Below, piece by piece: positions 32,647 through 34,135 of a stretch of 34,135 bases of DNA. The translations under genes and the position numbers were made by a program. The stretch spans positions 1 through 34,135 of the forward strand of contig CAZEBR010000019.1 in NCBI GenBank assembly GCA_964510375.1, given 5' to 3'. This DNA comes from CAYLJV01 sp964510375 (GTDB lineage: Archaea > Hadarchaeota > Hadarchaeia > Hadarchaeales > JAGGTB01). The notes below the pieces were generated by a model. That model made no database searches and was not told the origin of the DNA. It was given only the letters and a program-made list of their open reading frames with translations. The stretch's first letter is position 1. Every line of letters begins with the position of its first letter.

Positions 32647-33333
32647 TCACGATCGAGATTCCGCATATTTCCCGTAGAGCTCGCATTCCTCGTCGTTTTC
32701 GGGGCATTCGCCCCTCCGCCTGCAGAAGGGACCAGCCTCTTCAAAGATTGTCGGCGCAACCTCCCTGACTTTTTTCAACATCTTGTTCGCGACTGCCCTT
32801 ATCTCCCACTGGGCGTGCATGCACGTCCTCTGCTCGAAGAAGTTTATCAGCGATCGGGCGTTCATGGTGACGACAATGTTGGTCTTCGTCGCGTTCGGAA
32901 GGACGAAACGGGCGTCTTCCGCCGGTATGTCCTCCCCTTCCGCCAGTTCTCTATAGGCATCCCAAGCTTCTTCCATGGCCTTCTCGAATCTCTTGCGGGC
33001 CGAGGGTTCCTCTTCTATGGTAGGCGGGGTAACGAACTTCTTCTCTTCCGGTTTGATATGGCGTTGGCTCTGCTGCGAGTAGGAAGCTATCCTGTGCCTC
33101 ACGAGCTGGTGGCTGCAGGCTCGCGATATACCTTCAATACTGAAGGTGAAGGTTGCATGTTCGACGACCGATGTGTGACCCTTCTCCATAGTCTTTTTCA
33201 GGACCTTCTCAAGGTAATCCTCGTCTTCCGTCTCTTTCAGCTTGGATGCTCCTTCTTTTGACCTGCAAGCCCTGGCGGCCAGCGCCGAGAGGGTATCAGG
33301 ATCTTCGGTGTGCCTGATCAGTTCAACCTTCAT
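32647..33333 (-). CDS. thyX: Flavin-dependent thymidylate synthase ThyX
   Basis: Converts dUMP to dTMP using methylene-tetrahydrofolate (or a tetrahydromethanopterin equivalent), FAD and NADPH. 228 aa. The ThyX motif RHRIASYSQQSQR is at residues 79-91. Supporting blocks are GHTSVVEHATFTFSIEGISR, the substrate-site ARFVLPNATKTNIVVTMNAR and FFEQRTCMHAQWEIR. The C-terminus has CRRRGECPENDEEC, a cysteine-rich tail seen in several archaeal ThyX proteins. The start is ATG 33333. It is next to dCMP deaminase, which supplies dUMP; there are 55 nt between them. Confidence 0.95.
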   Translation of the reverse strand: MKVELIRHTEDPDTLSALAARACRSKEGASKLKETEDEDYLEKVLKKTMEKGHTSVVEHATFTFSIEGISRACSHQLVRHRIASYSQQSQRHIKPEEKKFVTPPTIEEEPSARKRFEKAMEEAWDAYRELAEGEDIPAEDARFVLPNATKTNIVVTMNARSLINFFEQRTCMHAQWEIRAVANKMLKKVREVAPTIFEEAGPFCRRRGECPENDEECELYGKYAESRS

Positions 33334-33388
33334 TTTTTCGATCCCCCTGTCGAGTTTTTAACAAAAAGTAATCTCCGAATCGGAATGT

Positions 33389-33904
33389 TCAGTCGGATTT
33401 TTTGGCCTCCTCCAGTTTGTTTAGGTACTTTTCCGTGTCCTCGGAAACCCAGTCCGAGACGTCCTTCTTTATTATCGTCCCCTCCTCATTTTTCGTTATG
33501 ACTTCCTCTATGCCGGCATTTATGAGCGTCCTCTTACACCTGTCACACGGCCTCCCCTCAAAGGTCTTCTCGGTCTCGAATTCCTGTCCGTATAGGTAGA
33601 GGGTCCCTCCCAGAACCTGGACGCCGTGTCTGGCGGCGTTTATGACGGCGTTCTCCTCGGCGTGGACGGCATTACACCAGTCGTATCCTTGGTATGCAGG
33701 CACGTCCTTCTCGTCCTTGAGACAACCCGCCTGTAGGCAGTTTATAACCCCCCTTGCAGGCCCGTTGTAACCGGTGCTAACGACAGCGTCCTCCTTCACA
33801 ACGATCGCACCGTACTGCCTCCTTATGCACGGAGACCTCTTGCATACCGCCTTGGCTATACCGAGGTAGTATTCGTCCTTGCTTGGCCTTTCCTTCCCGT
33901 CCAA
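33389..33904 (-). CDS. dCMP deaminase (ComEB-type cytidine/deoxycytidylate deaminase)
   Basis: Zinc enzyme making dUMP from dCMP, the substrate of the neighbouring ThyX. 171 aa. Zinc and catalytic residues are His81 and Glu83 in HAEENA, and Cys120 and Cys123 in PCDRCKR. The N-terminal RSPCIRRQYGAIVVKEDAVV and GYNGPARGV are characteristic of the dCMP deaminase/ComEB group. There are extra cysteines (CLQAGC, WCNAV) in the insert that in relatives binds a second zinc. The start is TTG 33904 with GGTG upstream. A related dCTP or nucleoside deaminase activity cannot be excluded but is less likely. Confidence 0.9.
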   Translation of the reverse strand: MDGKERPSKDEYYLGIAKAVCKRSPCIRRQYGAIVVKEDAVVSTGYNGPARGVINCLQAGCLKDEKDVPAYQGYDWCNAVHAEENAVINAARHGVQVLGGTLYLYGQEFETEKTFEGRPCDRCKRTLINAGIEEVITKNEEGTIIKKDVSDWVSEDTEKYLNKLEEAKKSD

Positions 33905-34046
33905 GAATTACACCAATCTCGTTTTAGATTCAAGTCTCGCTAAGTTATTAATCATTATCGTTTTTATGGCGAAAACGGATGGATAGGCACGGAGCCCACA
34001 CCGCCGGTTCTTTTAAGCTAAATTTCAAATATAACTTTGTCCAGAA

Positions 34047-34135
34047 GCCCCGGTAGCTCAGTTGGTTAGAGCGATCGCCTCGTAACTCGTCGGGAAAGCG
34101 ATAGGTCGCGGGTTCGAATCCCGCCCGGGGCTCCA
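34047..34135 (+). tRNA. tRNA-Thr (anticodon CGT) with apparent 12-nt intron
   Basis: The acceptor GCCCCGG (34047-34053) pairs with CCGGGGC, discriminator T is at 34132, and encoded CCA ends the window. The D arm is GCTC-AGTTGGTTA-GAGC and the T arm GCGGG-TTCGAAT-CCCGC. The anticodon stem ATCGC/GCGAT encloses 19 nt, CTCGTAACTCGTCGGGAAA, instead of seven. Removing 12 nt after position 37 leaves the loop CTCGTAA and anticodon CGT (threonine ACG), and a 74-nt mature body. I could not confirm a bulge-helix-bulge splice motif by eye. Confidence 0.88.

Noticed and set aside
33905..34046. GC-rich patch (around 33985-34010) before tRNA-Thr as a small RNA
   Set aside because: It contains GGAGCCCACACCGCCGG, but I could not draw a stable structure or match a known RNA family.
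1..34135. CRISPR array, insertion sequence or prophage
   Set aside because: No regularly spaced repeats, transposase, integrase or terminal inverted repeats were seen.

Overview
The window looks like a scaffold piece from an anaerobic euryarchaeon. The archaeal signature is strong: MCM, GINS and Orc1/Cdc6, both subunits of the D-family DNA polymerase, a cupin-type phosphoglucose isomerase, an MTH865 protein, an AbrB-PhoU regulator and TATA-like promoters. Oxygen-sensitive enzymes (class III ribonucleotide reductase with its radical-SAM activase, and a tungsten/molybdopterin aldehyde oxidoreductase) point to anaerobic life. Many proteins are rich in Asp and Glu, which suggests at least moderate salt. 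An uncultivated brine-type euryarchaeon would fit, but the sequence alone does not fix the lineage. A 10-base N run shows this is a draft assembly.

Layout. (1) About 1-8.4 kb, plus strand: a replication operon of MCM (5' end cut off), GINS, Orc1/Cdc6, PolD small subunit, a NagD-type HAD phosphatase and PolD large subunit. (2) 8.4-13.5 kb: a mixed region with a TIGR04076-like small protein, an acetyl-CoA hydrolase/CoA-transferase, tRNA-Ser(CGA), a winged-helix regulator divergent from an MTH865 gene, an orphan CheB and a cyclase-family hydrolase. (3) 13.6-24.0 kb: a four-cluster ferredoxin and an AOR on the plus strand face a long minus-strand sugar/sugar-acid block: 2-hydroxyacid dehydrogenase, Eda-type KDPG aldolase, aldehyde dehydrogenase, Gfo/Idh dehydrogenase, zinc dehydrogenase, cupin phosphoglucose isomerase and FGGY kinase. 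(4) 24.1-27.0 kb, minus strand: nrdD-nrdG. (5) 27.2-32.6 kb: a phosphate-uptake operon pstS-pstC-pstA-pstB-phoU-like on the minus strand, with an AbrB-PhoU gene divergent from it. (6) 32.6-34.1 kb: thyX and dCMP deaminase, then tRNA-Thr(CGT) with an apparent 12-nt intron at the scaffold edge.

The genes fall into coherent modules. These are replisome assembly and synthesis; dNTP supply (NrdD/NrdG, dCMP deaminase to dUMP, ThyX to dTMP); sugar-acid breakdown through a keto-deoxy-phosphogluconate-type aldolase, with aldehyde oxidation linked to ferredoxin and NAD(P); and phosphate import with its regulators. The most unusual single observation is the PstS protein. Its two halves are in swapped order, so it reads as a circularly permuted phosphate-binding protein with a new signal sequence at the permuted N-terminus. 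No stretch longer than about 200 bases lacks a gene.
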